DNA from: UBA6176 sp032119375
GTDB taxonomy: Bacteria > Verrucomicrobiota > Verrucomicrobiia > Limisphaerales > UBA9464
Assembly (NCBI GenBank): GCA_964430505.1
Contig: CAYSGH010000034.1
Coordinates: 1 to 40,213 of the forward strand
DNA: 40,213 bases
Reading direction: 5' to 3'
The translations under genes and the position numbers were made by a program. Shown here piece after piece: positions 25,801 through 33,051 of the stretch. Position 1 is the first letter of the stretch, and the number at the start of each line of letters is the position of its first letter. The notes beneath the pieces were generated by a model. The model saw only the letters and a list, made by a program, of their open reading frames with translations, was not told where the DNA came from and ran no database searches.

Positions 25801-26231
25801 ACCGACCGCACGCTCCGTCGCACCTGGTCCGCCAGGGTCTGGAACGCCAACCTTTGGTACGCCGCCGCCAGCGCCGAGCTGATCGCATCGCTGGGCCCCT
25901 GTGCCGCCTGCTGCGTCAGGAATACATCCACCGCCTCGCCAAAATGGCGGCCCAGCAAGTCCTCGAAGCCCTCGAAGGGGATGAGCCCAACGCCCCCACG
26001 GCCCTCTGCGGACAATCGGGCCGGCAGGTGATACCGGTGGATGGCGTGCAGGAAGAACAAGGCACGCACCCGCTCGTAAAGGTTCTCGGAACGGCGTCGA
26101 AAGGCGTCCAACTCGCCCGCCACCGAGACCAACTCTGCGGAGGTCGCGCCCTCCAGCAACGCCTCCAGCCCGCGGTCCCTCAGGCCGGCATCGCCCGACG
26201 TGATCGTCTCCAGCAAACTTTGTGCATCCAC
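22878..26231 (-). CDS. fused fucokinase-like GHMP sugar kinase and UDPGP-type pyrophosphorylase
   Basis: The 1117-residue cytoplasmic protein has two enzyme halves. Residues ~185-560 follow GHMP kinases of the L-fucokinase group: VRMDLTHSAWSDIFF (185-199), VVNISVDLG (210-218), RLTSVDLGATADVESL (243-258), the phosphate loop VNGIPKGSRLAVST (313-326), GGGWQDSGGVWPGIKL (372-387) and GGMSGGGMGFIFEP (532-545). Residues ~735-1085 follow eukaryotic-type UDP-glucose pyrophosphorylases: LAAGAGSRW (743-751) with Lys759, MHPVGHFYE, HNIDTLGADLDP (928-939), EDRGGGLARVNGQVRLVEG and YYNSMTTWIDI (994-1004). The GTG at 26231 has AAAGGA upstream. This implies phosphorylation of a free sugar at C1, then transfer to UMP giving UDP-sugar. 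The loop 316-326 lacks the usual GLGSS, so kinase activity is less sure. The sugar is unknown. Confidence 0.8.
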   Translation of the reverse strand: MDAQSLLETITSGDAGLRDRGLEALLEGATSAELVSVAGELDAFRRRSENLYERVRALFFLHAIHRYHLPARLSAEGRGGVGLIPFEGFEDLLGRHFGEAVDVFLTQQAAQGPSDAISSALAAAYQRLAFQTLADQVRRSVRSVRGNQWMFRMGHPLDQPLRIRPELLAKDADGAYPILREETPVRMDLTHSAWSDIFFLGMDYPEGARVVNISVDLGVHGRDAGPRPPVSAWIRVLDEPVLRLTSVDLGATADVESLADVFDFAKDYLGLLKAAVIASGIVPPGIEGSGHSLSEVLARVVGPGRGLEVVSSVNGIPKGSRLAVSTNLLGSLISACMRATGQARSLAGALEEPERRLVLARALLGEWLGGSGGGWQDSGGVWPGIKLITGMAATEDDPEWGISRGRLMPVHHVFGRDEVPESARRALQESLVVVHGGMAQNVGPILEMVTEKYLLRSGPEWRGRQEALGVLDEVVNALRRGDIRALGAATTRNFRGPLQAIIPWATNHFTERVIAAASEAFGDDFWGFWMLGGMSGGGMGFIFEPSRKAEAQGRLLDIMVRTKREMQEGLPFAMDPVVFDYAINERGTWAEVLRGPEALMPRDYYALTVPSLVRHDSRLLPTVRRVELDRFGAAARTQPELRGMVQVLFDALLPRGHAGRGADGSLRELLNANGFDPEQHETVRRDMREGRIGLAQNRLRADARIEDVAPGDVARWTELAGDAALRAEGESALAGGEVAVVTLAAGAGSRWTQGAGVCKALHPFCRLAGRHRTFLEVHLAKTRRVAGHHGKQPFHVFTTSYLTHAPTERYIARELASLAEVGRGQVLVSPGRSVGLRMVPMARDLRFQWEEMPQQVLDEQQQKVRESLRSALMGWATAAGEGTDYVDNVPLQCMHPVGHFYEVPNLLRNGVLARMLRARPGLRTLMLHNIDTLGADLDPVLVGWHRRSGAALGFEVIPRRLEDRGGGLARVNGQVRLVEGLAMPREEDEFGLSYYNSMTTWIDIDRWLAALGLDREVVLAEDGVRIGAAIREMALRLPTYVTLKDVKKRWGHGQEDVFPVAQFEKLWGDLTALSDVRSAFVAVPRLRGQQLKDPAQLDGWLRDGSAAHVEALGAWMA

Positions 26232-26237
26232 CCCGTT

Positions 26238-26243
26238 TCCTTT
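26238..26243 (-). promoter_or_regulatory. ribosome binding site fixing the GTG start of the fused kinase/pyrophosphorylase
   Basis: AAAGGA lies 6 bases before the GTG at 26231 (reverse strand). It sits in the 32-base gap after the galU-like stop codon and rules against the much longer frame that runs back through that gene. Confidence 0.65.
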
Positions 26244-26263
26244 CGCCTTGTGTCGCCCTGGGC

Positions 26264-27106
26264 CTAGCCCCGCTGGGCCAGCAACTCCACCAACCCCGCC
26301 AGGACCTCCTCGCGATCCCGGCCAGCCAACGCCAACCCAAGCTGGGCCGACAACAAGCCATACCTCGCCCCCAGGTCGTGCCGCCGGCCTTCCAACTCGC
26401 AGGCCAGGTACCTCTCCTGGGCAGCGACCTCGCGGAGAACCTCCGACAAGTGCAGGCCGCCCGCACCGACCGCATCGCCCATCCTGCCATCGAGGCGATC
26501 CATCACCCCTTGGGTTAGAACATGCATCCCGAAGAAGCACAGGTACCGGCCGGACCTCAGCCCAGGCACCACCAGTCGTTGCTCCGCCTCCGTTGGGGTT
26601 GGCTTCTCCATGACCTCCCGCACCTCGTACAAGCCCACCTGGCCCGGAACCCGGCGTCCGCCCACGGCGCCGAAATGAGGCAGCTTGCTCTCGTGCGTCG
26701 CCTGCACGGCGGACACCGGGCATCCCTCCCGGGACGCCACCTCCACGAGCTGCCGGGCGCAGCCCTCGGCCCGGTGGCTGACGTACACGTGGTCCCCCAC
26801 CAACAGGAGGAAGGGATCGCGCCCCACGAACGAACGACCGCACCACACCGCATGCCCGTACCCCAACGGCTCCCGTTGCTCCAGGAACTCCACCTTTCCA
26901 ACGTGCTCGCCCGCCGCCACCGCGTAGGCCTGCTGGTCTCCCGGGTGCACCACCACCCCCACACGCCCCACCCCTGCATCCAATGCCTCGCTGATGATGA
27001 TCGACAGCACCGACCGTTGCACCCCCTCGCGGTCCACCATCGTCTGCAACGGAAGCGTCCGCTGCCCTCGCCCTGCCGCCGTGATCAACGCCTTGTCCAC
27101 CTTCAT
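26264..27106 (-). CDS. GalU-like sugar-phosphate nucleotidyltransferase
   Basis: The 280-residue product has the GalU/RmlA nucleotidyltransferase fold: VDKALITAAGRGQRTLP (3-19), FLLLVGDHVYVSH with the metal-site Asp, LPHFGAVGG, VREVMEKP with the Glu-Lys-Pro motif, and SGRYLCFFGMHVL. In GalU the loop after GTRFLP contains the catalytic PKE lysine; here it reads LQTMVDREGVQR, with Arg at the equivalent place, so substrate or rate may differ. It is most similar in layout to UTP-glucose-1-phosphate uridylyltransferase (about 280-300 residues). The fused kinase/pyrophosphorylase gene starts 32 bases downstream. It diverges from the TPR gene at 27248. Confidence 0.8.
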   Translation of the reverse strand: MKVDKALITAAGRGQRTLPLQTMVDREGVQRSVLSIIISEALDAGVGRVGVVVHPGDQQAYAVAAGEHVGKVEFLEQREPLGYGHAVWCGRSFVGRDPFLLLVGDHVYVSHRAEGCARQLVEVASREGCPVSAVQATHESKLPHFGAVGGRRVPGQVGLYEVREVMEKPTPTEAEQRLVVPGLRSGRYLCFFGMHVLTQGVMDRLDGRMGDAVGAGGLHLSEVLREVAAQERYLACELEGRRHDLGARYGLLSAQLGLALAGRDREEVLAGLVELLAQRG

Positions 27107-27247
27107 CGGCGCGATTGCTACCAAGCCACGGCCAACGTTCCCATTTATTTCGTTGCCAAGGCATTGCCCACGGAGTCCCACCCCGGCCAGTCCCCGCGCG
27201 TCACCCCATCCTTGCCGGATTCCCCCGCCATCCGCACCGTCGAACGC

Positions 27248-27748
27248 GTGAGCGAGACCTCCTCCGATGCCAGCCTTCAGGGCCAATACGACGACGCCAT
27301 GTTCGACTACTCCACCGGCGCGTTCGACGCCGCCCTCCGAAAGCTTCAGGGAATCCTCGCGGTCGATCCCGTCCACTTCGACGCCCGCCTCGCCCTCGCC
27401 ATGTGCCACTACCGCATGGGTGACTTTGCCTCCGCCATCGCCGAGGGGCACCAGGCCGAGCAGCTCCGGCCCAACGAGCAGCTCGTCCACACCAACCTCT
27501 CCCTCTTTTACATGAAGTCCGGCGACAAGACGACCGCCGAGAGCCACGGACTCAAGGCCCGCGTCGCGGCCTGGAAACAGGACATGTCCGCGCCGGCGCA
27601 ACGGGCTGCCGACCCCGCCTCCACCGACTCCGAGCTCCAGCTCGCGCAACCCAAGCCCAAGGCCTTCAAACTCCCGGAGAAATTCCCCGACATGCCCTGG
27701 AAGAAGCAGCCCAAGGTGGGCACGCCACCCCAAAGCCCAACCCCCTGA
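27248..27748 (+). CDS. tetratricopeptide-repeat protein
   Basis: A 166-residue soluble protein whose residues ~10-110 form about three TPR helix pairs (YDDAMFDYSTGAFDAALRKLQGILAVDP, ARLALAMCHYRMGDFASAIAEGHQAEQLRP and VHTNLSLFYMKSGDKTTAESHGLKAR). The last 50 residues are Pro/Lys-rich and end in LPEKFPDMPWKKQPK. TPRs make protein-protein contacts; the partner is unknown. The GTG at 27248 gives the TPR core a short Ser-rich lead; the ATG at 27299 is the alternative and would clip the first helix. It heads a forward cluster and lies 9 bases before the DUF6941-like gene. Confidence 0.8.
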   Translation: MSETSSDASLQGQYDDAMFDYSTGAFDAALRKLQGILAVDPVHFDARLALAMCHYRMGDFASAIAEGHQAEQLRPNEQLVHTNLSLFYMKSGDKTTAESHGLKARVAAWKQDMSAPAQRAADPASTDSELQLAQPKPKAFKLPEKFPDMPWKKQPKVGTPPQSPTP

Positions 27749-27757
27749 CCCGGCCCC

Positions 27758-28165
27758 ATGAAGGTTGAACTCTTCTGCCTTTGCGACGCCGCCACCGAGG
27801 CGGCCGGGAAGCTCAACGTCCTCGGCGCCTTCGACCGCGTCTGGACCCGCGAGGTCCCCGCCACGCTCGCGCACTGCGCCGTCGCAGCCCGCGTCCGCTT
27901 CTCCCGCATCGAGGAGGGAACCCACCGCATCCGCATCAGCTTCGCCGACGAAGACGGCCAGCTCGTCATCCCGCCCATGGAGTCCGGCATCGAGCTGCGC
28001 TTCCCCTCCAACGAGTTGTCCGTCCCCATCAACCTCATCGTCATCCTGCCCCAGTTGAAGCTCCCCAAGCTCGGCGACTACACCATCGACCTCGCCATCG
28101 ACGCCAACCACCTCGCCTCCTTGCCCCTCATCGTCCGGGAGCCCCCCCAGTCCCAGGCGTCGTAA
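27758..28165 (+). CDS. DUF6941-like small protein
   Basis: A 135-residue protein with no signal or membrane segment. It begins MKVELFCLCDAATEAAGKLNVLGAFDRVW, a pattern seen in the DUF6941 family, and continues as a beta-rich domain (RVRFSRIEEGTHRIRISFADEDGQ, NLIVILPQLKLPKLGDYTIDLAID). Family function is unknown. It lies 9 bases after the TPR gene and 20 bases before the Rieske gene, consistent with one operon. Confidence 0.7.
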   Translation: MKVELFCLCDAATEAAGKLNVLGAFDRVWTREVPATLAHCAVAARVRFSRIEEGTHRIRISFADEDGQLVIPPMESGIELRFPSNELSVPINLIVILPQLKLPKLGDYTIDLAIDANHLASLPLIVREPPQSQAS

Positions 28166-28185
28166 CCCCCCGTCCCCCGCCTCCC

Positions 28186-28512
28186 ATGTCCACCGCCATC
28201 CCCGTCGCCGAGGCAGCCACTCTCCCGCCGGGATCCCATCGCACCGTCGAGTGCAACGGCCGTCGAATCGCCCTCTTCAACCTCGAAGGCTCCTTCCACG
28301 CCATCGACGACGCATGCCCCCACCGAGGGGCATCCCTCGCCGAGGGATGGTGCGAAGGCGGCCAGGTCCTTTGCCCGCTCCACGGCTGGGCCTTCGACGT
28401 CCGCTCCGGCCAATGCCTCACGCGCCCCGACCGCCCCGTCGCCTCCTACCAGGCCGAGGTCCGCGACGGACGCGTCTGGGTCGTCCTCCCGCCGCAGGCC
28501 GCGACCGAATGA
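28186..28512 (+). CDS. Rieske [2Fe-2S] ferredoxin
   Basis: A 108-residue soluble Rieske protein of the NirD/BphF ferredoxin type. The two cluster motifs are CPHRGASL (Cys44, His46) and CPLHGWAFD (Cys63, His66), 17 residues apart, with the usual surrounding GxxxAIDDACPHRG and WxFDVRSG. It carries electrons to an oxygenase or reductase; no such partner is encoded next to it. The stop overlaps the start of the glycosyltransferase gene in ATGA (28509-28512), so the two are translationally coupled. Confidence 0.92.
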   Translation: MSTAIPVAEAATLPPGSHRTVECNGRRIALFNLEGSFHAIDDACPHRGASLAEGWCEGGQVLCPLHGWAFDVRSGQCLTRPDRPVASYQAEVRDGRVWVVLPPQAATE

Positions 28513-29675
28513 AGGTCCTGCACCTCAACACCCAGTTCGCATCGCTCGGCGGCGTCGAGTCCGTCCTTCGTTACCAGCACGAGTCCGACCACCGGCACGG
28601 CATGGACTCCCGGTTCATCGCCCTCTGGGAACCGTTCCGTGAAGGCTTCCCACGCGCCCGCTTCCTCGACTACCGCCGCACCCTTTCGATCCGCGAGGCG
28701 CGCCGTCGGATGGCCGACGCATGGCCCGGCTTTCAACCCGACGTCGCCGTCCACCACACCACCTGGGGCCAGCCCTTCCTCCTCGACCTCGACCGCGCCC
28801 CGCGCCGCGCGCTGATGCTCCACAGCGACATCCCGGCGCTCGACGCCATCCTCCCCCGTCGGCTGCATTCCATGCAGGGCGCCATCGGCGTCAGCGACAT
28901 CCTCGTCCACAAGGCCCGCGTCGCGGCGCCCCACTGGCCGCAGGATCGCTTCCTGCGCATCGACTACCCCGTTCACCCGCCATCGTGGCTGACCCGGGAA
29001 CGGCGATGCCGCCCAGGCCCGGGGTTGGTCCTGGGCTTCGCGGGCCGGCTCGAGTCCACCCAAAAACGCGTCGAGCGATTCATCGAGCTCTCCGGCCGGC
29101 TTGCGTCCTCCACCGTTCCCTGGCGCATCGAGTTCGTGGGGGAAGGCTCGCTGCGCCCCGCGCTCGAGGCCGCGCTTCCAGACCGCCAACGCCATCGGTT
29201 CCATGGCCGCCTCCAGGGCGACGACTACTGGCGGGCCATCGCGTCCTGGGACGCCATCGTCTTCACCTCGGACTACGAGGGAACCCCCATCGCGCTCATC
29301 GAGGCCATCACGGCCGGCGTCCTTCCGCTGCATCCCAACGTCGGGTGCGGCGGCGACGACTACGCGCGGGCCATCGACCCCGGGCTCGTGTATCCTCCCG
29401 CCGACATGGAGGGCCTGGCCCGGCAGGCGCTGGACATCGCGACGTGGGACAAGGAGCGAAGGAGCCTCGCTCAAGGGCGTGCTTCGCAGCTCGCCGCCCG
29501 CCACGAGCCCCGCCGTTACCTCGAACGGATCGGCGGCTTCCTGGCGCACGTCGGCAGCCTTCCCCAGCCGGCCCCCCTACCCTCCCCGCGGCGTTGGTTC
29601 TTTCCCTTCGACCGCCTCCGCTTTGCGGACATCGAGCGGATCGCCTCGTGGCGTGCGCGCATCCGCTCGCGGTGA
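28509..29675 (+). CDS. glycosyltransferase family 1/4-like
   Basis: The 388-residue product has GT-B features: an N-terminal MKVLHLNTQFASLGGVESVLRY, where the Gly-Gly-Val loop is typical of GT4, the interdomain LGFAGRLESTQKRVERFIE segment and the C-terminal donor-site block FTSDYEGTPIALIEAITAGVLPLH, matching the E(x7)E motif for NDP-sugar binding. No signal peptide is present. It probably works at the cytoplasmic face on polysaccharide or lipid-linked glycan. It overlaps the Rieske gene by four bases. A 15-base tandem duplication starts at its stop codon. Confidence 0.88.
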   Translation: MKVLHLNTQFASLGGVESVLRYQHESDHRHGMDSRFIALWEPFREGFPRARFLDYRRTLSIREARRRMADAWPGFQPDVAVHHTTWGQPFLLDLDRAPRRALMLHSDIPALDAILPRRLHSMQGAIGVSDILVHKARVAAPHWPQDRFLRIDYPVHPPSWLTRERRCRPGPGLVLGFAGRLESTQKRVERFIELSGRLASSTVPWRIEFVGEGSLRPALEAALPDRQRHRFHGRLQGDDYWRAIASWDAIVFTSDYEGTPIALIEAITAGVLPLHPNVGCGGDDYARAIDPGLVYPPADMEGLARQALDIATWDKERRSLAQGRASQLAARHEPRRYLERIGGFLAHVGSLPQPAPLPSPRRWFFPFDRLRFADIERIASWRARIRSR

Positions 29676-29699
29676 TGCCCCTGTCGGTGATGCCCCTTT
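29670..29699. repeat. 15-base tandem duplication
   Basis: CGGTGATGCCCCTGT (29670-29684) is followed directly by CGGTGATGCCCCTTT (29685-29699), 14 of 15 identical. The first copy contains the TGA stop of the glycosyltransferase. It looks like a slippage duplication. Confidence 0.75.
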
Positions 29700-29811
29700 C
29701 CAAGCGGTGCGCCCCAAGCCGGGACGAACGCGTCTTGCCCGCCCCATCGCCGTCACTCGCCCACGCCTTCCCGCGCTTGCTGCCCACCCTTCGCAACCCG
29801 TTCAATGCGCC

Positions 29812-30360
29812 ATGCAATGCAGCGCCCTCCACGTCGGCATGCGCGTCCGTCACCCGGCCCATGGCCCGGGAACCGTCAAGGCCATCACCGAGCACGCGGC
29901 GGACATCCAGTTCGACGATCAACGCCGCACCGTGGATCCCGTCGCCAGCGGGCTGGAGCCCGCGGAACCACAGGCCGCCCTCTCCGGACTCACCCTCCCG
30001 CTCAGCACCGTTGTCCGCGAGGCCGTGGACGCCATGGCGGACCGCGTCGGATGGGTCGCGCCCGACGCCATCGTGCAGGAGCTCGCGTCCCGCTGGCACG
30101 GTGGCCGGCTCGTCCTGCATCCCGCTGACCCCGCCCTCGCGACCAAGGAGGTGGAGTTGGAACTCTTCTTCCACAAGATCGTGATGATGCGGAACAACCT
30201 GCGCCTCCTGGAGCAAAAGGTGAACGCGTGCGAGGCCCTGTCCTCGGCCGACAAGTTCGATTGCCAGCAGTACATCACGCGCTGCTACGGCTCCATGACC
30301 ACCTTCAACGTCCTCTTCAAGGACAAGGAATCCCAGTTCTCCGGCGCCAAGGGATCGTGA
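29812..30360 (+). CDS. conserved protein with a tudor-like N-terminal domain
   Basis: A 182-residue protein I cannot name. Residues 5-50 (LHVGMRVRHPAHGPGTVKAI, DIQFDDQRRTV) match the small SH3/tudor-like fold found at the C-terminus of UvrD/PcrA helicases (DUF3553-type), which contacts RNA polymerase. The C-terminal 75 residues (VELELFFHKIVMMRNNLRLLEQKV, DKFDCQQYITRCYGSMTTFN) are helical and rich in conserved-looking aromatics and cysteines. No signal is seen. The ATG at 29812 lies 136 bases after the glycosyltransferase. A role in transcription or nucleic-acid contact is possible but unproved. Confidence 0.65.
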   Translation: MQCSALHVGMRVRHPAHGPGTVKAITEHAADIQFDDQRRTVDPVASGLEPAEPQAALSGLTLPLSTVVREAVDAMADRVGWVAPDAIVQELASRWHGGRLVLHPADPALATKEVELELFFHKIVMMRNNLRLLEQKVNACEALSSADKFDCQQYITRCYGSMTTFNVLFKDKESQFSGAKGS

Positions 30361-30404
30361 CCGCGAACCGTTCGGAGCCGCCGACGCCCGGATGACCCGC
30401 GGGC

Positions 30405-31835
30405 CTAGTTCGCCGGCATCGTCACCTCGAGGTGCAGCCGCTCGATGTCGTCCTGCGTCCGGCCCGAGAACCGGGCACGGATGGCGTCCCCCATGTCCGT
30501 GACCTCCACGAGGCCAAAGCAGCCTTCCCCCTTCCTCGGCGCGTACACGCCCGCCGAATAGGGACCTCCCTTGATGCTCCATGCCTGGTCGAGCGGCGCG
30601 GCCGCGAACACGGGAATGGGCGCGCCACCACCCCGTGCAAAGTCCGAGTTGCGGCCATCGTCCGCCGCCAGCGCATGCATGTCTCCATGCAGGATTACCA
30701 CACCGCGGATGCCCTGGTCCCGGATGAAGGTGGCGATCTCCTCGCGTTCCGCTGCATACCAGGCCCACGAGTCGCCCGTGGGCCGGGAGGGCTTCGCCCT
30801 GTTGTTGGTGGTGTAGGCCAGCGTCTCATGGTGGACGTAGCCCAGTTGGTTCGTGGTGACCGGCCAGTAGTAGTTCGTGGAGGTGGATCCGTTCCACGGC
30901 ACCGGGCTGACCCAGAAGATCAATGGGTGGGTCCCGTTCGCGGCTCGCAACTCGCGCTTGAGCCACTCCTTCTGCGGCGTCCCCAGCATCGTCTTGGCCG
31001 GACCGTCCAGGGCCGACACCCGCTCCCGCTGCGACCGCAGGTCCGTCACGATGAACCGCACGCGACCGACGCTGAATGCCTGGCAGATGGGCTGGGTCGG
31101 GCCAGTGAAGGGCAGCGGGTAATGCGGCGCATACAGCTCGTAGGCGGCCCGTGCGGCGGACCTCGACGACGCCCGGTCGTCGCTCGAGTTGCCCCCGAAG
31201 TCATGGTCGTCCCACACGTACACCAGCGGCACGTCACGGTAGAGCCTCCCCTGCACCTTGGAGCCCAGCACCTTGTCGTAGGCAGCCCAGAACTTTTCCA
31301 CGCGGTTCGTCGTGATGTCCTCGTAGTGCAGGTCGCCGGGGCACAGGAAGAACAAGGGCCGGTGCTCCCGAACCCGGTCATAGGTCGCCAGCTTCGAGCC
31401 GGTGCGGCCACACGACGCGAACGCAAACTGGAAGGACGCACGCCCTGTTGGGAAGGTGCGGAACCGCGCCGCGTCGCCCGCCTCGTTGGTCCCCTTGACC
31501 TCCAGCGTCGCGCGATACGCGGTGTCGGGCCTCAGCCCCTCCAGCCGGAACGTCACGACGCGGTGCAGGTTGGTGAGCGAGGGGACGGGCCCCAGCCGGC
31601 GCACGTCGAAGCCGTCCTCGGAGGCCAGGTTCAGGAAGACGTCGTAGCCGGGCTTGCGGACCTTCGCCTTGAGCACGGCGGAGGTGCTGGTGATGCCGCC
31701 CGTCCACGGGCCGATCTCCACGCGCGACTCGGCCAGCAGACAGGCGACACCCAGGACGCCTAGCATTGCCCAGGCAAGCCACGTTGCCCGGGCGAGACGC
31801 CACGCGATGCCGGAGGCACGCATCCGTTCAGACAT
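30405..31835 (-). CDS. PhoD-like phosphodiesterase/alkaline phosphatase
   Basis: A 476-residue exported metallophosphatase of the PhoD family. A signal-like hydrophobic segment covers residues ~14-34. A fibronectin-like domain (GGITSTSAVLKAKV) precedes the catalytic part: FAFASCGR, FFLCPGDLHYEDI, VYVWDDHDFGGN and VVILHGDMHAL, which carry the Asp, His and Cys-linked metal ligands of PhoD. Family members release phosphate from phosphodiesters using Ca2+ and Fe3+. ATG 31835 overlaps the ychF stop by eight bases; ATG 31823 is four bases past it. The same strand and tight junction suggest it is co-transcribed with ychF. No Pho box was identified. Confidence 0.88.
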   Translation of the reverse strand: MSERMRASGIAWRLARATWLAWAMLGVLGVACLLAESRVEIGPWTGGITSTSAVLKAKVRKPGYDVFLNLASEDGFDVRRLGPVPSLTNLHRVVTFRLEGLRPDTAYRATLEVKGTNEAGDAARFRTFPTGRASFQFAFASCGRTGSKLATYDRVREHRPLFFLCPGDLHYEDITTNRVEKFWAAYDKVLGSKVQGRLYRDVPLVYVWDDHDFGGNSSDDRASSRSAARAAYELYAPHYPLPFTGPTQPICQAFSVGRVRFIVTDLRSQRERVSALDGPAKTMLGTPQKEWLKRELRAANGTHPLIFWVSPVPWNGSTSTNYYWPVTTNQLGYVHHETLAYTTNNRAKPSRPTGDSWAWYAAEREEIATFIRDQGIRGVVILHGDMHALAADDGRNSDFARGGGAPIPVFAAAPLDQAWSIKGGPYSAGVYAPRKGEGCFGLVEVTDMGDAIRARFSGRTQDDIERLHLEVTMPAN

Positions 31836-32931
31836 TGAACTTGAAGAGCAGCACGTCGCCGTCCTCGACCACGTATTCCTTGCCTTCCATGCGGTACAGG
31901 CCCTTCTCCCGGGCGACGGCCACGGAACCGCACTCAACGAGGTCCTTGTAGGCCACCGTCTCCGCCTTGATGAACCCGCGCTCGAAGTCCGAGTGAATCA
32001 CGCCCGCCGCCTTCGGGGCCGTGTCGCCCTCGTGAATCGTCCAGGCCCGCACCTCCTTCTCGCCCGCCGTAAAGTACGTGCGCAGGCCGAGCAAATGGTA
32101 CGTGGCGCGGATCAGGCCGCCCACGCCCGACTCCTGCACGCCCAGCTCCCTGAGGAACTCCCGCGCCTCCTCCTCCGAAAGGTCCACAAGGTCCGACTCG
32201 ATCTGCGCGCTGATCACGGCCGTCCCGCACGCAAGGTGGGTGCGCGCATACTCCCGGACCTTCGCCACGAACGGGTTCGCGTCCGCCCGCGCCAGCTCCG
32301 ACTCCTTCACGTTGCACGCGAAGATCGTGGGCTTGGACGTGAGCAGGAAGAGGGGATGGGCCAACGCGCGCTCCTCGGCCGTCAGCTCGACCGTGATGGC
32401 GGGCCGCCCCTGGTCCAGCGACGGCTCCAGCTTCGCCAGCGCCGCATCCTCGGCCGCCGCCGCCTTGTCCCCGCGCTTCACGTCCTTCTGCAGCTTCTCG
32501 CGGCGCTTCCGCACCGTGTCGAGGTCCGCCATCACCAACTCCGTGTTGATGATCTCAATGTCCCGAACCGGGTCCACCGTGCCCGACACGTGGTGGATGT
32601 CGGCGTCCTCAAAGCACCGGACGACCTGCACGATGGCGTCCACCTCCCGGATGTGGCTCAGGAACTTGTTGCCGAGGCCCTCGCCGGCCGAGGCGCCCTT
32701 CACCAGCCCGGCAATGTCCACGAACTCGACCGCGGCGGGGATGATCACCTGCGTCTTTGCAATGCGGGCCAGCACGCCCAGGCGCTCGTCCGGCACCGTC
32801 ACCACCCCCACGTTGGGGTCGATCGTGCAGAACGGATAGTTGGCCGCCTGCGCCTTGCGCGTGCGGGTGACGGCGTTGAACAAGGTGGACTTTCCCACGT
32901 TGGGAAGCCCGACAATTCCTGCTTTCAGCAT
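31828..32931 (-). CDS. ychF: YchF (Obg-like ATPase)
   Basis: The 367-residue product is a universally conserved translation-associated P-loop ATPase. It starts LKAGIVGLPNVGKSTLFNAVT with the G1 motif, has FVDIAGLVKGASAGEGLGNKFL (G3 region) and IFACNVKESEL, where the NxxE variant of G4 is what makes YchF prefer ATP over GTP. The C-terminal TGS domain is intact: YFTAGEKEVRAWTIHEGDTAPKAAGVIHSDFERGFIKAE, ending in LLFKFNV. Length equals the normal 363-368. It diverges from the esterase gene across 120 bases, and the PhoD-like gene follows with overlap. Confidence 0.96.
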   Translation of the reverse strand: MLKAGIVGLPNVGKSTLFNAVTRTRKAQAANYPFCTIDPNVGVVTVPDERLGVLARIAKTQVIIPAAVEFVDIAGLVKGASAGEGLGNKFLSHIREVDAIVQVVRCFEDADIHHVSGTVDPVRDIEIINTELVMADLDTVRKRREKLQKDVKRGDKAAAAEDAALAKLEPSLDQGRPAITVELTAEERALAHPLFLLTSKPTIFACNVKESELARADANPFVAKVREYARTHLACGTAVISAQIESDLVDLSEEEAREFLRELGVQESGVGGLIRATYHLLGLRTYFTAGEKEVRAWTIHEGDTAPKAAGVIHSDFERGFIKAETVAYKDLVECGSVAVAREKGLYRMEGKEYVVEDGDVLLFKFNV

Positions 32932-33051
32932 AGTGCGGCCACCAGCATGTCGGGATGCCGAGCCCGGAGCGAGCGCCCAGTTGGAGCTTCCGGCCCAGCG
33001 GCCCGACGGCGCGCTCGCAGGGCTGGCCCGCCACGACGGCATGGGGATACG

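Noticed and set aside
22872..26267. A 3.4-kb open frame on the forward strand opposite the kinase/pyrophosphorylase gene
   Set aside because: Its translation is Arg/His/Pro-rich with no recognisable fold; it mirrors the third-position GC bias of the reverse-strand gene.
26232..27164. Upstream extension of the fused kinase/pyrophosphorylase frame by about 311 residues
   Set aside because: The extension runs antiphase through the GalU-like gene, has a Gly/Arg-rich composition typical of shadow translation in GC-rich DNA, and a good ribosome site marks the GTG at 26231.
31654..33051. Forward-strand extension of the esterase frame by about 466 residues
   Set aside because: It lies antisense to ychF and the PhoD-like gene; the signal peptide at 33052 marks the real start.
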